A DNA stretch of 64,000 nucleotides from MGBC114079 sp964531385 (GCA_964531385.1 CAZHGC010000014.1:5149-69148), one strand, 5' to 3'. Counted from the stretch's first letter, positions 35,757 through 44,957 are shown. Notes: generated by a model from the sequence alone, not told the origin. Made by a program: numbers and translations.

Positions 35757-35795
35757 ATGAATATGGATTTTATGGAATTAAAAGAACTCGCTTAG
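35757..35795 (+). CDS. Possible 12-codon mini-ORF in front of a terminator
   Basis: ATG at 35757 follows AAGAGGC by 6 bases and opens a 12-residue ORF (MNMDFMELKELA) whose stop lies in the left arm of the terminator at 35785-35811. This layout resembles a leader peptide, but no regulated gene follows on this strand and no clear promoter precedes it. Probably chance. Confidence 0.15.
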   Translation: MNMDFMELKELA

Positions 35796-35815
35796 AAATT
35801 TTAAGCGAGTTTTTT
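35785..35815. terminator. Terminator next to the 6S RNA gene
   Basis: A 10-bp stem (AACTCGCTTA and partner) with T on the right and an interrupted T run on the left. It lies about 20 bases beyond the 3' end of the minus-strand 6S RNA and may end it. Confidence 0.6.
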
Positions 35816-35831
35816 GATATATTTGGAAAAA

Positions 35832-36014
35832 CCCCGAAATGCCGGTGCCTCATTTTGACACCTATTAAGTGCCAAGTGGGTTTCCGCATTAAAGCTGCTG
35901 TCCTCCTCTGCCCAAAGGGAATTAGCTTGAGGCCCGACATAGGCTTTAAAATATGGGAATCCCGTATTTAAAATGTAGGTTCAAAATTACAAGGTAAACG
36001 AACATTTCAGGGGA
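35832..36014 (-). ncRNA. ssrS: 6S RNA (RNA polymerase regulator)
   Basis: On the minus strand, CCCCTGAAATG at the 5' end pairs with CATTTCGGGG at the 3' end and closes a rod of about 183 bases, the usual 6S length. The 5' CCTGAAATGTTCG and the 3' GGCACCGGCATTTCGG closely resemble the two ends of Escherichia coli 6S as I remember them (CTGAGATGTTCG and GCGGCATCTCGG). A TATAAT at 36021-36026 sits just upstream. No ORF explains this conserved, GC-richer stretch. 6S RNA mimics an open promoter and traps sigma-A holoenzyme in stationary phase. Exact ends are estimates. Confidence 0.82.
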
Positions 36015-36228
36015 ACAACTATTATAAACAGGGGCAAAACATATTTAAAATTGGAATTATGTTTTACACATTAATTATTATAATATATTATTTATATTTC
36101 TTCAATAGTTTATTCATAATTTTAATAAATTTTATTAAAAACAAAAAATTAATGAAATTTATGGTAAAAATTGTACAAAAATATAATGAAAACAATTCGA
36201 AAATTTGGTTTGAGCCGGAATGTTTTAT

Positions 36229-36870
36229 TTATTCTTTGGCAGATAAATATTCGTTACAATATTCTTTTAAACAGCAAATTTCACATTGCGGTTTTCTTGC
36301 TTTGCAAATTTTTCTTCCATGTGCGATGATTTGCGTGTTATATCTAATCCAATGTTCTTTTGGAAAAATATCCATAAGGTCAAATTCAATTTTAACGGGG
36401 TCATCATTGTTTGTTAAACCGAGTTTTTTGGAAATTCGTTTAACGTGGGTATCGACAACGATGCTTGGCAAATTGAAAATGTGGCTTCTTACAACATTTG
36501 CTGTTTTTCTTCCAACGCCGGCGAGGCTTGTCAGTTCGGAAACCTCAAACGGCATAACCCCGTTGAAATCGGTTAGCAATTTTTTGCAGGCAAGAATTAT
36601 ATTTTTTGCTTTGTTTCTGTAAAATCCTGTGCTTTTTATGTCATTTTCAAGTTCGGAAACGTTTGCATTTGCGAAATCTTCAATTGATTTATATTTTTTG
36701 AATAAATCTTTTGTTACAATATTAACTCGGTCGTCTGTGCATTGTGCACTTAATATTGTTGCAATTAAAAGTTGCCAAGCGTTGTTATGAACCAAATAAC
36801 ATTTATCTTCTGTTGGATAATTTTCATCGAGAAGATTTAAAATATTTTTAACTTTTTCATTTATATCCAT
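36229..36870 (-). CDS. nth: Endonuclease III
   Basis: A 213-residue Nth: DNA glycosylase/AP lyase that removes oxidised pyrimidines. The helix-hairpin-helix is LAGVGRKTANVV with catalytic Lys122, the catalytic Asp140 is in VVDTHVKR, and the 4Fe-4S cluster ligands are Cys189, 196, 199 and 205 (C-x6-C-x2-C-x5-C). All key residues are present. It is downstream of the P-type ATPase gene on the same strand, 67 bases apart. Confidence 0.96.
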   Translation of the reverse strand: MDINEKVKNILNLLDENYPTEDKCYLVHNNAWQLLIATILSAQCTDDRVNIVTKDLFKKYKSIEDFANANVSELENDIKSTGFYRNKAKNIILACKKLLTDFNGVMPFEVSELTSLAGVGRKTANVVRSHIFNLPSIVVDTHVKRISKKLGLTNNDDPVKIEFDLMDIFPKEHWIRYNTQIIAHGRKICKARKPQCEICCLKEYCNEYLSAKE

Positions 36871-36937
36871 AAAATCACCAAATTTTTTTTAATATAGATT
36901 AACCCGAGCGGGAAAATGAGGTTGAATATTTTTTGAT

Positions 36938-39319
36938 TTAAACTTCTGCTTTTGAGAGAAATTTTGTTTTATCAAAAAATTTTGTCAACAAAATGAACAT
37001 AAGGATTGAAAAGGCAACGAATATGCTTGTTAAAATCAATATTGGAAGCGAGAACGGTGCAAGTGCGAAAAATTGAGGAAAAAGCAATATTGCACCAACA
37101 AATATTCCAATCATACAAGCAAACAAAGTTCCTCTCATTTTGTTAAATGGTATGCAAACTTTGAACAAAAACATAAGTCTTATAAAACCTGTAATATAGA
37201 CACAGATTGTTGAGGCTTCTTCATCATTGCAAAAATGAAAAATGTGATTTGAAATCAAAACGAAGATTATGCAGAGAAATGCTGCCATTGAAGGGGGCAG
37301 GGCAAGCTTCATAATGTTTTGCAAAAAGTTTCCTTTAATTCGATTTGAATTTGGTTCGAGGGCAAGAAGCAATCCGGGAATTCCTGAACTTACAACGTTG
37401 ATTAACGTTTGCTGAATTGGAATGAACGGATATGTAATTTGAAGAAACAAATATATAAAAGCCAGTCCCAAAGAATAGAGACTTCGAACCATAACGATAG
37501 ATGCCGAACGTTGTATGTTATTAATTGAGCGACGCCCTTCGGCGACAACTTTTGGCATTGAATCGAAATTTGAATTTAGCAAAACAAGCTGTGAAACATT
37601 TCTTGCGGCATCGGTTCCGGAAGCCATTGCAATTGAGCAATCGGCTTCTTTTAAAGCGAGAACGTCATTAACGCCGTCACCTGTCATTGCGACTGTGTGT
37701 CCTTGTTTTTGCAAAGCGTTGACGATTTCCTTTTTTTGAATTGGCGTTACTCTGCCGAAAACAACATAATCAGAAACAGCTTTATCCAAATTATTTTCAT
37801 TTAAAGTTGTTGCATCAACAGCTTTTTCCCAACCCTCAACGCCTGTTTCTTTTGCAATTCCGCCAACGGTTTCAACGCTGTCGCCGGAAATTACTTTAAT
37901 ATTAACGCCTTGTTTTTTGAAATATTCCAACGTTTCTTTTGCTTCTTTTCTGATTTTATCACGAATTAGAATAAATGCAACAGGAATAATTTTCTTTGGC
38001 AAATTTTTCGGAGAACATTCATTTTTTGAATGGGCAAGCAAAATAACTCTGTTTTCTTTTGCAAATTTGGAAAGTTGGGGTTTTATATTTTCGGGAACTT
38101 TATCAAAAATAAATTCTGCCGCACCCATTATGTATGAGCCATATTCATCAAAATAAACACCCGACCATTTTTCTCGACTTGAAAAAGGGCAACAGGTTTT
38201 TGCTTTCCAACTGCTTATGCCCGAATATTTTTCTCGAATTGCGTTAAATGTTGGATTGTTATCTTCAAGAGAGCTGACAATTCCCGACAGAGCTTTTGGA
38301 ATTTGGTCTTTATAATTTTCGTTTATAACAACAACGTCGGTTACTTCCATAGAGCCTTCGGTTAAAGTTCCCGTTTTGTCCAAACAAAGGGTGTCAACTC
38401 TTGCCAACGTTTCGATACAATAAATTTCTTGAACCAAAACTTTATATTTTGAAAGCCGAACAACGCCAACTGCCAAAACTGTGCTTGAAAGGAGCATAAG
38501 CCCCTCGGGGATTATTGTTATAATTGCGGCAACACTGCTTACAACGGCTTCGGAAAAGCTTGTTTCGGGAACGCAAAATTGATTGTACATAATTATCAAC
38601 CCAAGCGGAATTATAAAAAATGAAATAAGTTTGACAATTTTGTTGAGCGTTCGCATAATTTCGGAATTTACTTTTTTTATATATTTTGCACCGCTTGAAA
38701 TTTGGGAAACGTAATTATATTTTCCAATTCTTTCCGCACGACCGACACATTTTCCACTTATAACGAAGCTTCCAGCCAAAAGCATATCACCTTTGCCCTT
38801 ATAAACGGCGTCTGCCTCCCCTGTTACAAACGATTCATTTACGTCACAGTTTCCCTCAACAATTATTGAGTCGGCGGCAACTTGATAACCGCTTTCAAAA
38901 ACAAGCACGTCATCAAGAACAATTTCTTCGATGTCAATTTTTTCTCTTTTTCCGTTTCTGACAACGTCTGCTTTTGCTGATGCAATTATTGACAATTTGT
39001 CAACGGTTAGTTTTGAACGGATTTCCTGAATGACACCTATGAAGAGGTTGCTTAGAACAACCCCCATAAAAAGGACGTTTTTATATTCTCCGACAAGAAT
39101 TACAATTAATGCAAGAATAAAATTTAAAATATTAAAAAATGTGCATAAATTGCTTGCGATAATTTGCGGAATTGTTTTTGTTGGAACAGTTCCGTCGGAA
39201 TTGAAAAGTCCTTCTTCTTTTCTTTTTTTAACTTCTGTTTCAGAAAGCCCCTCGGAAGTTTTTGGGGAATATCGTTTGACATTTTTCAAAACTTCTGTAT
39301 TTTCAACATTAAGGTTCAT
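36938..39319 (-). CDS. CtpE-like cation P-type ATPase
   Basis: A 793-residue P-type ATPase with an actuator motif VTGEAD (165-170), M4 motif IIPEGL (269-274), phosphorylated Asp314 in DKTGT and the hinge TGDGVNDVLALKEAD. The M4 and overall layout match the CtpE group, described in mycobacteria as a Ca2+ importer, rather than heavy-metal pumps (no CPC and no N-terminal metal domain). Substrate Ca2+ is inferred. It overlaps the preceding radical-SAM gene by one base, so the two are cotranscribed. It is the second likely Ca2+ pump in this window. Confidence 0.82.
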   Translation of the reverse strand: MNLNVENTEVLKNVKRYSPKTSEGLSETEVKKRKEEGLFNSDGTVPTKTIPQIIASNLCTFFNILNFILALIVILVGEYKNVLFMGVVLSNLFIGVIQEIRSKLTVDKLSIIASAKADVVRNGKREKIDIEEIVLDDVLVFESGYQVAADSIIVEGNCDVNESFVTGEADAVYKGKGDMLLAGSFVISGKCVGRAERIGKYNYVSQISSGAKYIKKVNSEIMRTLNKIVKLISFFIIPLGLIIMYNQFCVPETSFSEAVVSSVAAIITIIPEGLMLLSSTVLAVGVVRLSKYKVLVQEIYCIETLARVDTLCLDKTGTLTEGSMEVTDVVVINENYKDQIPKALSGIVSSLEDNNPTFNAIREKYSGISSWKAKTCCPFSSREKWSGVYFDEYGSYIMGAAEFIFDKVPENIKPQLSKFAKENRVILLAHSKNECSPKNLPKKIIPVAFILIRDKIRKEAKETLEYFKKQGVNIKVISGDSVETVGGIAKETGVEGWEKAVDATTLNENNLDKAVSDYVVFGRVTPIQKKEIVNALQKQGHTVAMTGDGVNDVLALKEADCSIAMASGTDAARNVSQLVLLNSNFDSMPKVVAEGRRSINNIQRSASIVMVRSLYSLGLAFIYLFLQITYPFIPIQQTLINVVSSGIPGLLLALEPNSNRIKGNFLQNIMKLALPPSMAAFLCIIFVLISNHIFHFCNDEEASTICVYITGFIRLMFLFKVCIPFNKMRGTLFACMIGIFVGAILLFPQFFALAPFSLPILILTSIFVAFSILMFILLTKFFDKTKFLSKAEV

Positions 39320-41085
39320 TATTTTCCTCCAATAAAATAATAGAGCGAATTTCCAAGCAAATCGCTTTTTCCGTAATAATCAAAAAGTATGAAACATTCT
39401 TTTTTTGAAATATTCGAGAAATTATTTTCAATACCTTCAAAAATATTATAATTAAATTTTTCTATGTGACACATTCGCATAAGTTGTTTTGTGTTGAATT
39501 GTGCCAAATGGGGAAGAAATTTTGCAACATTTTCTTCCAGAGATAAAAATGTTTTTGCGAATGATTTTGTTTCGTCAAAGTTATTTTGTTCAAGCCATTC
39601 GGGAAAGTTTTTAACGTTATCGTTTAAAAACATATCAAACTTTAAAATATCTTTAAGTTTGTCAACGTCATTAATATATGAAACACAAAATTCGAACATA
39701 ATTGTATAAAGTTTCATTTTGTTGTGGGAAACTTCGTGATATTTTTTTTCAATCCAAAAAAGTGCAAGTTTTTCAAAAAATGCAAAAGCTCCGTCAAAAT
39801 ATCTAACTGCAAATTTAACTGTGTTGATACATTTTCCCGAATTGTAATATGTTTCAACCATTTCAGCAATATATTTAAGCGTTGTCATTTCTTCGAAAGA
39901 AACTTTTTTTGTGAAAAGAACTTCGTACGGAGCTTTGTCGTTGTAAACAATTCCGTATTTTTTTGAATCACGCCTGAGCCCTGAACCTCGCAAAAGCTTT
40001 AGAAAGCCAAGCTGGAGCTGTTCGGGATAAACGGAATAAACGTCGTTAAATGATTTTCCAAAAGATTTATAATCTTCAAAGGGAAGCCCTGCAATTAAAT
40101 CGAGATGCTGATGAATGTTTTTAAAGCTTTTAATTTTTAAAACTTTTTTGAACAAATCATCAAGGTCGGTTTTTCTTTGAATTGCCGAAAGTGTGTTGAG
40201 GTTTGTTGATTGGACACCTATTTCAAGTTGGAAAAGCTGTTTTCGTGCTTTTTTCAGAACAGAGAACATATCTTCATCGAGAATGTCTGCCGAAACTTCA
40301 AAGTGAAAATTTGTTATTCCGTTGTCATTTTTAATTAGAAATTCCCAAATTGAAATTGCAAATTTTTTATGGCAATTAAAAGTTCTGTCAACGAATTTAA
40401 CTTGTTTAACTTTTTTATCGAGAAAAAATTTTAGGTCGGAAAAGACTCTTTCAAGCGACAAAAAACGAACGCCTTGTTCAACGGAAGACAAGCAATATTG
40501 GCATTTATACGGACAGCCTCTTGATGCTTCGTAATAGATTATTTTATTTTCAAGGTTGGAAATTGAGTTGTCGTTGTATACAAACGGAATTTCATCGAGA
40601 GGGAGAGGGCTTCGATGGTTTGTAACTATAATTTTTTCGGAGTTTGAATATGCAATTCCGTTGATTTCGTCAAGGCGGGAAATGTTTTTATTTTCTCCGT
40701 TAAGATATGAAACAAGCTCGAAAGCGGTTTTTTCGCCTTCGCCAATGATAACAAAATCAATTCCTTTTTGAAACAAATAATCATATTCGTAGCTTACTTC
40801 CGGCCCGCCAACGATTATTTTAACGTTTGGCAATATTTTTTTGATTACGGAAATTATGTTTAAAATCATTTCGATATTCCATATATAGCAGGAAAAGCCA
40901 AGAACATCGGGTTTCATTTTATAAATTTCCGAAATTATAAAATCTTCGCTGTTGTTAATTGTGAATTCACAAACTTTAAGTTCTGTTCCGAATTTTCGGC
41001 AATATTTTTCGATGCTTCTTAATGCTAAGGAAGAATGAATAAATTTTGCATTAAGTGCCACAAAAATTGTTTTTATAAAAATCAC
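39319..41085 (-). CDS. B12-binding-domain radical SAM protein (DUF4080 type)
   Basis: A 588-residue protein. An N-terminal cobalamin-binding-like Rossmann domain (VLGFSCYIWN, IIVGGPEVSYEYD) is followed by a radical SAM core with CPYKCQYC as the 4Fe-4S ligand motif, then a long C-terminal DUF4080-like region. Such proteins usually methylate or rearrange unreactive carbons, but members of this subgroup have no known product. RBS GGTTGGAG is just upstream. It sits between a sirtuin gene and a P-type ATPase gene, which gives no metabolic hint. Confidence 0.85.
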   Translation of the reverse strand: MIFIKTIFVALNAKFIHSSLALRSIEKYCRKFGTELKVCEFTINNSEDFIISEIYKMKPDVLGFSCYIWNIEMILNIISVIKKILPNVKIIVGGPEVSYEYDYLFQKGIDFVIIGEGEKTAFELVSYLNGENKNISRLDEINGIAYSNSEKIIVTNHRSPLPLDEIPFVYNDNSISNLENKIIYYEASRGCPYKCQYCLSSVEQGVRFLSLERVFSDLKFFLDKKVKQVKFVDRTFNCHKKFAISIWEFLIKNDNGITNFHFEVSADILDEDMFSVLKKARKQLFQLEIGVQSTNLNTLSAIQRKTDLDDLFKKVLKIKSFKNIHQHLDLIAGLPFEDYKSFGKSFNDVYSVYPEQLQLGFLKLLRGSGLRRDSKKYGIVYNDKAPYEVLFTKKVSFEEMTTLKYIAEMVETYYNSGKCINTVKFAVRYFDGAFAFFEKLALFWIEKKYHEVSHNKMKLYTIMFEFCVSYINDVDKLKDILKFDMFLNDNVKNFPEWLEQNNFDETKSFAKTFLSLEENVAKFLPHLAQFNTKQLMRMCHIEKFNYNIFEGIENNFSNISKKECFILFDYYGKSDLLGNSLYYFIGGK

Positions 41086-41126
41086 TCCAACCTAATTAAA
41101 AATTGTTTTTTGTTTAAGAAGTTGCT

Positions 41127-41855
41127 TTAAATTTCAACAACTTCCGATAAAACTTTTCCAATGCTGTCGTGGATAACGAGATTGGCTTCGTTGTCATATG
41201 ATGTTTTTGATTTATTTATAAGAACGAGTTTATTTCCTTTATAGTAGTTGACAAGACCCGCAGCGGGATAGACAACCAAAGAAGTTCCACCAACGATTAG
41301 AACATCGGCCTCACTTATGTATTTGCAAGCGGAAGTCCAAACATAGTCATCAAGTCCTTCTTCATAGAGAACAACGTCCGGTTTTACAAGCCCGTTGCAT
41401 TTTTTACAGCGTGGAACTTTTTCGGAATTTAAAATAAAATCCACATCATAAAATTCGTTACATTTTGTGCAATAGTTTCTGAAAACAGAGCCATGGAGCT
41501 CGAAAACGTTTTTACTTCCGGCAAGCTGATGCAAATTGTCGATGTTTTGAGTTATGACGGCTTTAAGCTTTCCGGCTTTTTCCAAGGCAGCAAGTGCCAA
41601 ATGTGCTTTGTTTGGCTTTGCTTCTTTATAAATTAAATTTTCTTTGTAATAATCATAGAACAACTCTGTATGTTTGACGAAAAACGAATGACTTATTAGA
41701 TTTTCGGGGGGATAGCCATATTTATTTACAGCATTGTAAAGCCCGCTTTCACTTCGAAAATCGGGAATATTACTTTCTGTTGAAACTCCGGCACCTCCAA
41801 GAAAAACAATGTTGTTGCTTTCGTCAATTATTTTTTTTAGCTCTTCATATGCCAT
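41127..41855 (-). CDS. cobB: NAD-dependent protein deacylase (Sir2 family)
   Basis: A 242-residue sirtuin: GAGVSTESNIPDFR for NAD+ binding, TQNIDNLHQ, the catalytic His121 in FELHGSVF and zinc ligands Cys129, 132, 150 and 153. It removes acetyl or other acyl groups from protein lysines. The start at 41855 (MAYEELKK) follows AAAGGTG; an upstream reading adds 12 residues with no ribosome site. Confidence 0.93.
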   Translation of the reverse strand: MAYEELKKIIDESNNIVFLGGAGVSTESNIPDFRSESGLYNAVNKYGYPPENLISHSFFVKHTELFYDYYKENLIYKEAKPNKAHLALAALEKAGKLKAVITQNIDNLHQLAGSKNVFELHGSVFRNYCTKCNEFYDVDFILNSEKVPRCKKCNGLVKPDVVLYEEGLDDYVWTSACKYISEADVLIVGGTSLVVYPAAGLVNYYKGNKLVLINKSKTSYDNEANLVIHDSIGKVLSEVVEI

Positions 41856-41935
41856 AAAATCACCTTTTTCTGAAAATATGTAATTTCGCAATTTTTTACA
41901 ATATACCTAAGCCTAAAAAAATTATAATGTTATTA

Positions 41936-42048
41936 TTAACAGATGGCGTTAAAAACGCCCATTAATTCAGTATGAGTTTGTATCTCTTACAGGATTAAAC
42001 AGTAACTTCTACCGTCTAAAGAGGCGGGGGACTTACTTAATCTGTTAA
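41936..42048 (+). promoter_or_regulatory. Highly structured leader upstream of the cupin gene
   Basis: About 113 bases form a multibranch fold. Outer stem TTAACAGAT (41936-41944) pairs with ATCTGTTAA (42040-42048). Inside are three arms: GGCGTT/AACGCC (41945-41959), TTAATTC/GGATTAA (41962-41998) and AGTAA/TTACT (42001-42037) holding CCGTCT/AGGCGG with an AAAG loop. It ends 17 bases before the ribosome site. It matches no riboswitch class I know. It could be a new regulatory RNA, or on the other strand the end of an IS200/IS605-type element. Confidence 0.55.
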
Positions 42049-42078
42049 ATAAAATATAATTTTTAAGGAGTGGTACAA

Positions 42079-42480
42079 ATGGATTTTGAAAAACTATTTG
42101 AAGAATTTAACAAAATGGGTGAACTGTGTCTTTCGGGAAAAGGGCAAAATGTTTTGTTCAAAGATTTAAGTTGGAACGAACACCCAACGTTTGAAGGCGT
42201 TGAACTGAAACACCTTATAACTTCAAAGGAAACAGACGGACAATTCAGCTATCATTTGGTTAGAATTGCTCCAAATAAAAAAATTGGAATTCACGTTCAC
42301 GAAAAACAAACGGAAACTCACGAAATAATATCGGGGAACGGATTTTGCATAAACGACGGAACAAAAATAAACTACAAAACGGGTGTTATTTCAATTCTTG
42401 AAAAAAATACACCTCACGAAGTTGTTGCATATGAAAACGGACTTTTGTTGTTTGCAAAATTTATTCCTGCATTATGCTGA
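42079..42480 (+). CDS. Cupin-domain protein
   Basis: A 133-residue small beta-barrel protein. The cupin motif 1 is seen as GIHVHEKQTETHEIISG (His, His, Glu, His metal ligands) and motif 2 around NTPHEVVAYENG. Many such proteins bind a metal and act in sugar or stress metabolism, but no substrate can be assigned. The ATG at 42079 follows AAGGAG at 42065-42070. It is a single-gene unit behind the structured leader and ahead of a long hairpin. Confidence 0.8.
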   Translation: MDFEKLFEEFNKMGELCLSGKGQNVLFKDLSWNEHPTFEGVELKHLITSKETDGQFSYHLVRIAPNKKIGIHVHEKQTETHEIISGNGFCINDGTKINYKTGVISILEKNTPHEVVAYENGLLLFAKFIPALC

Positions 42481-42520
42481 AACAGTGATTTGAAACGGAA
42501 TTAAAATTTTATGTTTTAAT

Positions 42521-42568
42521 GTTGTCAAGGAATTTTATCAAAAAAGTATGATAAAGTTCTTTGGCAAC
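42521..42568. terminator. Long imperfect hairpin between convergent genes
   Basis: GTTGTCAAGGAATTTTATCA (42521-42540) pairs with 42549-42568 apart from a few mismatches. There is only a weak T run after it, so it may be a weak terminator of the cupin gene or of the AraC-type gene. Confidence 0.5.
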
Positions 42569-42585
42569 GATTGATAAAATTTTAG

Positions 42586-43269
42586 TTAAAGAAGCTTTTT
42601 GCAAGCACTTTTATAATCTGTTGGGGTAAGACCGACAATTTTCTTGAAATATTTTATAAAATGGCTTTGGTCATAAAAACCCGTATCAACAGCTGTTTTG
42701 GAAAAGCTCTCACCGTTTGATATTATTTTTTGGGCTTTTCTTATGCGGTTTTAAATTAGAAATTTGTGTGGAGTTATTCCCATTGTTTTTTTGAACTTTT
42801 TTATAAAATGATATTTGCTTGTGAATTCTTTTAAAGACATTTCGTTAATGCTTAAGTTGTTTTCGGGAAAGTTTTCGATATTATTTATCAAAATTTTTCC
42901 GATTTTTAAATTTTCGTTATATTTGAACTGTTTGAATTTATCTGTAATAAAATCAATTTTAAAATTTTTTAAATCAAAATTTAAATTTAAAATGTAGCTT
43001 TTGTTAATGCACAAAGTTATTGCGGAATATGGCGAAACAGGGGCTATACTGTGCGAAATGTATGGCGGAACAACAAAAATATCGTTTGTTTTCAAAATTT
43101 GATTTTTGTTGTTTATATTGAAATTAATTTCGCCGTTTGTAATAATTCCTATTGTAAAAACTGAAACGTGGTTGTGCAGAGGGTATGAAATTGAAGAGTT
43201 TTTGCAAATAATTATTTCAATGTCATTTGTTGCATTTCTATAATAGGCTATATTTTCGTATTTTTTCAT
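42586..43269 (-). pseudogene. AraC-family regulator interrupted by a nonsense codon
   Basis: An N-terminal cupin-like sensing part (HNHVSVFTIGIITNGEINF) is followed by the AraC helix-turn-helix region. The frame meets TAA at 42751-42753 after GITPHKFLI, then continues in the same frame with NRIRKAQKIISNGESFSKTAVDTG and ends normally at 42586-42588. The downstream part is the second DNA-binding helix-turn-helix (VDTGFYDQSHFIKYFKK). One CAA-to-TAA change explains the break. The truncated 172-residue product would lack half of the DNA-binding domain. A sequencing error is possible. Confidence 0.85.
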
Positions 43270-43299
43270 AGAATAAAGTACCTCTGCAAACCAGCTTTG

Positions 43300-44475
43300 T
43301 TATTTCTTGTGTTTTTTTACAAATTTTTCGATTTTTTCCAATGCGATGTTAATATCGTTAATTGAATAAGCATATGAACAACGAATGAAGCCTTCGCCAC
43401 ATTCGCCCAAAGCATTTCCGGGAACAACGGCAACTTTTTCTTCGAACAACAGCTTTTCGCAAAATTCATCGGAAGTCATACCTGTTACGGAGATTGACGG
43501 GAATTGATAGAAAGCTCCCAAAGGTTCAAAACATTCAAGCCCCATATCTCTGAAACCTTTAAGCATAACTCGTCTTCTTCTATCATATTCTTTACGCATT
43601 TTTACAACGCTTTCTTCACAACTTCTTAATGCTTCAACCGCAGAATACTGGCTTATGGTTGGAGCACACATAATTATATATTGATGAATTTTGACCATTG
43701 CCGAAATAATATCGGGGGGAGCGGCGGCATAGCCAAGCCTCCAGCCTGTCATTGCATAGGCTTTTGAAAATCCGTTCAGAACGATTGTTTTGTCATACAT
43801 TCCGTCAATTTCAGCAATTGAAACATGTTTTCTTTCACCGTAGGTGAGTTCGGAATAAATTTCATCACTTATAACGACAATATCTCTTTCACGCAAAACA
43901 TCGGCGATTTTTTCAAGGTCTTCCCTTTCCATAATTGCTCCTGTTGGATTATTTGGATAGGGCAAAATTAGAGCTTTTGTTTTGTCGGTTATTTTTTCGA
44001 GAAGTTCTTCGGGAGTTAGCCTGAAATTATTTTCAACTTTTGTTGTTATAATTACGGGAACACCGCCCGCCATATTTATGCAAGGTTTATAGGAAACATA
44101 TGACGGTTCGGGAAGCAAAACTTCATCTCCGGGGTTTAAAATTGCTCTTAATGCAACGTCAATTCCCTCGCTTGCACCAACGGTTACAAGAATTTGATTT
44201 GTATAATCATAATCACAATTGATTTTTCGTTTTAAATATTTTGAAATTTCTTTTCTTAATTCGAGAAGCCCCGCATTTGATGTGTACACCGTTCGACATT
44301 TTTCGAGAGTGTAAATTCCTCGCTCACGAACTGCCCAAGGCGTTTCAAAATCGGGTTCACCAACGCCGAGAGATATTGCACCTTCGATTTCGTTTGCAAC
44401 ATCGAAAAACTTTCGAATTCCGGAATATGGTATTTTTTGAATTTTATCGGCAATAAAAGACTTTTTATTTGTCAT
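43300..44475 (-). CDS. Class I/II PLP-dependent aminotransferase
   Basis: A 391-residue fold-type I aminotransferase. Landmarks are YPNNPTGA, SDEIYSELTYG and the PLP lysine in NGFSKAYAMTGWRLGY, with the substrate Arg near the C-terminus in GFIRCSYA. It resembles PatA/aromatic-aspartate aminotransferases of Firmicutes; the amino acid used is not certain. It overlaps the upstream Lrp/AsnC gene by 4 bases (ATGA), so the regulator probably controls this operon. Confidence 0.9.
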   Translation of the reverse strand: MTNKKSFIADKIQKIPYSGIRKFFDVANEIEGAISLGVGEPDFETPWAVRERGIYTLEKCRTVYTSNAGLLELRKEISKYLKRKINCDYDYTNQILVTVGASEGIDVALRAILNPGDEVLLPEPSYVSYKPCINMAGGVPVIITTKVENNFRLTPEELLEKITDKTKALILPYPNNPTGAIMEREDLEKIADVLRERDIVVISDEIYSELTYGERKHVSIAEIDGMYDKTIVLNGFSKAYAMTGWRLGYAAAPPDIISAMVKIHQYIIMCAPTISQYSAVEALRSCEESVVKMRKEYDRRRRVMLKGFRDMGLECFEPLGAFYQFPSISVTGMTSDEFCEKLLFEEKVAVVPGNALGECGEGFIRCSYAYSINDINIALEKIEKFVKKHKK

Positions 44476-44957
44476 GGTGAAACAATCATCCTTTCATCAC
44501 CTTTTTTTTCTTGTTCAAGAATAACGCCATGGTCCTTATATTTTTTGAGAACGAAATGTGTTGCTGTGCTAAGAACCGAATCGAGCGTTGAAAGTTTTGT
44601 TGAGATGAATGAAGAAATTTCTTTTATATTTTTACCTTCCATAATTACGGTTAGGTCGAATGCACCGGACATAAGGTAGACTGCTTTGACTTCATCGAAA
44701 TTTTGAATTCTTTGGGCAATTTTATCAAACCCCTGATCTCTTTGAGGAGTAACTTTAACTTCGATAAGTGCTGTAACATATTCTCTTTCGGTGTTATCCC
44801 AATTTATGAGAGTGCTGTATCCACAAATGATATTTTGTTTTTCCATATCAGAAATTGAATTTTTAACATCTTCCTCATTTTTTCCAAGCATATCTGCAAT
44901 TTGTTTGGTGGATATTCTGCTGTCATTTTCCAAAAGTTCAAGAATATCTTTTTCCAT
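44472..44957 (-). CDS. Lrp/AsnC-family transcriptional regulator
   Basis: A 161-residue protein with an N-terminal winged helix (DILELLENDSRISTKQIADMLG) and a C-terminal ligand-binding RAM domain (VTALIEVKVTP, AVYLMSGAFDLTVIMEGK). It senses amino acids and controls their metabolism. RBS AAAGGGG. Being first in the operon with an aminotransferase suggests autoregulation and control of that enzyme. Confidence 0.92.
   Translation of the reverse strand: MEKDILELLENDSRISTKQIADMLGKNEEDVKNSISDMEKQNIICGYSTLINWDNTEREYVTALIEVKVTPQRDQGFDKIAQRIQNFDEVKAVYLMSGAFDLTVIMEGKNIKEISSFISTKLSTLDSVLSTATHFVLKKYKDHGVILEQEKKGDERMIVSP

Noticed and set aside
36059..36622. Plus-strand hydrophobic ORF of 187 codons
   Set aside because: It lies mostly antisense to nth, whose catalytic and Fe-S residues are all present; no ribosome site supports the plus-strand frame.
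41936..42048. Purine-type riboswitch, suggested by CTTCTACC
   Set aside because: The three-helix layout, loop-loop sequences and the TATAAT/GTAAA core of purine riboswitches are missing; the fold here has an extra arm and a different core.
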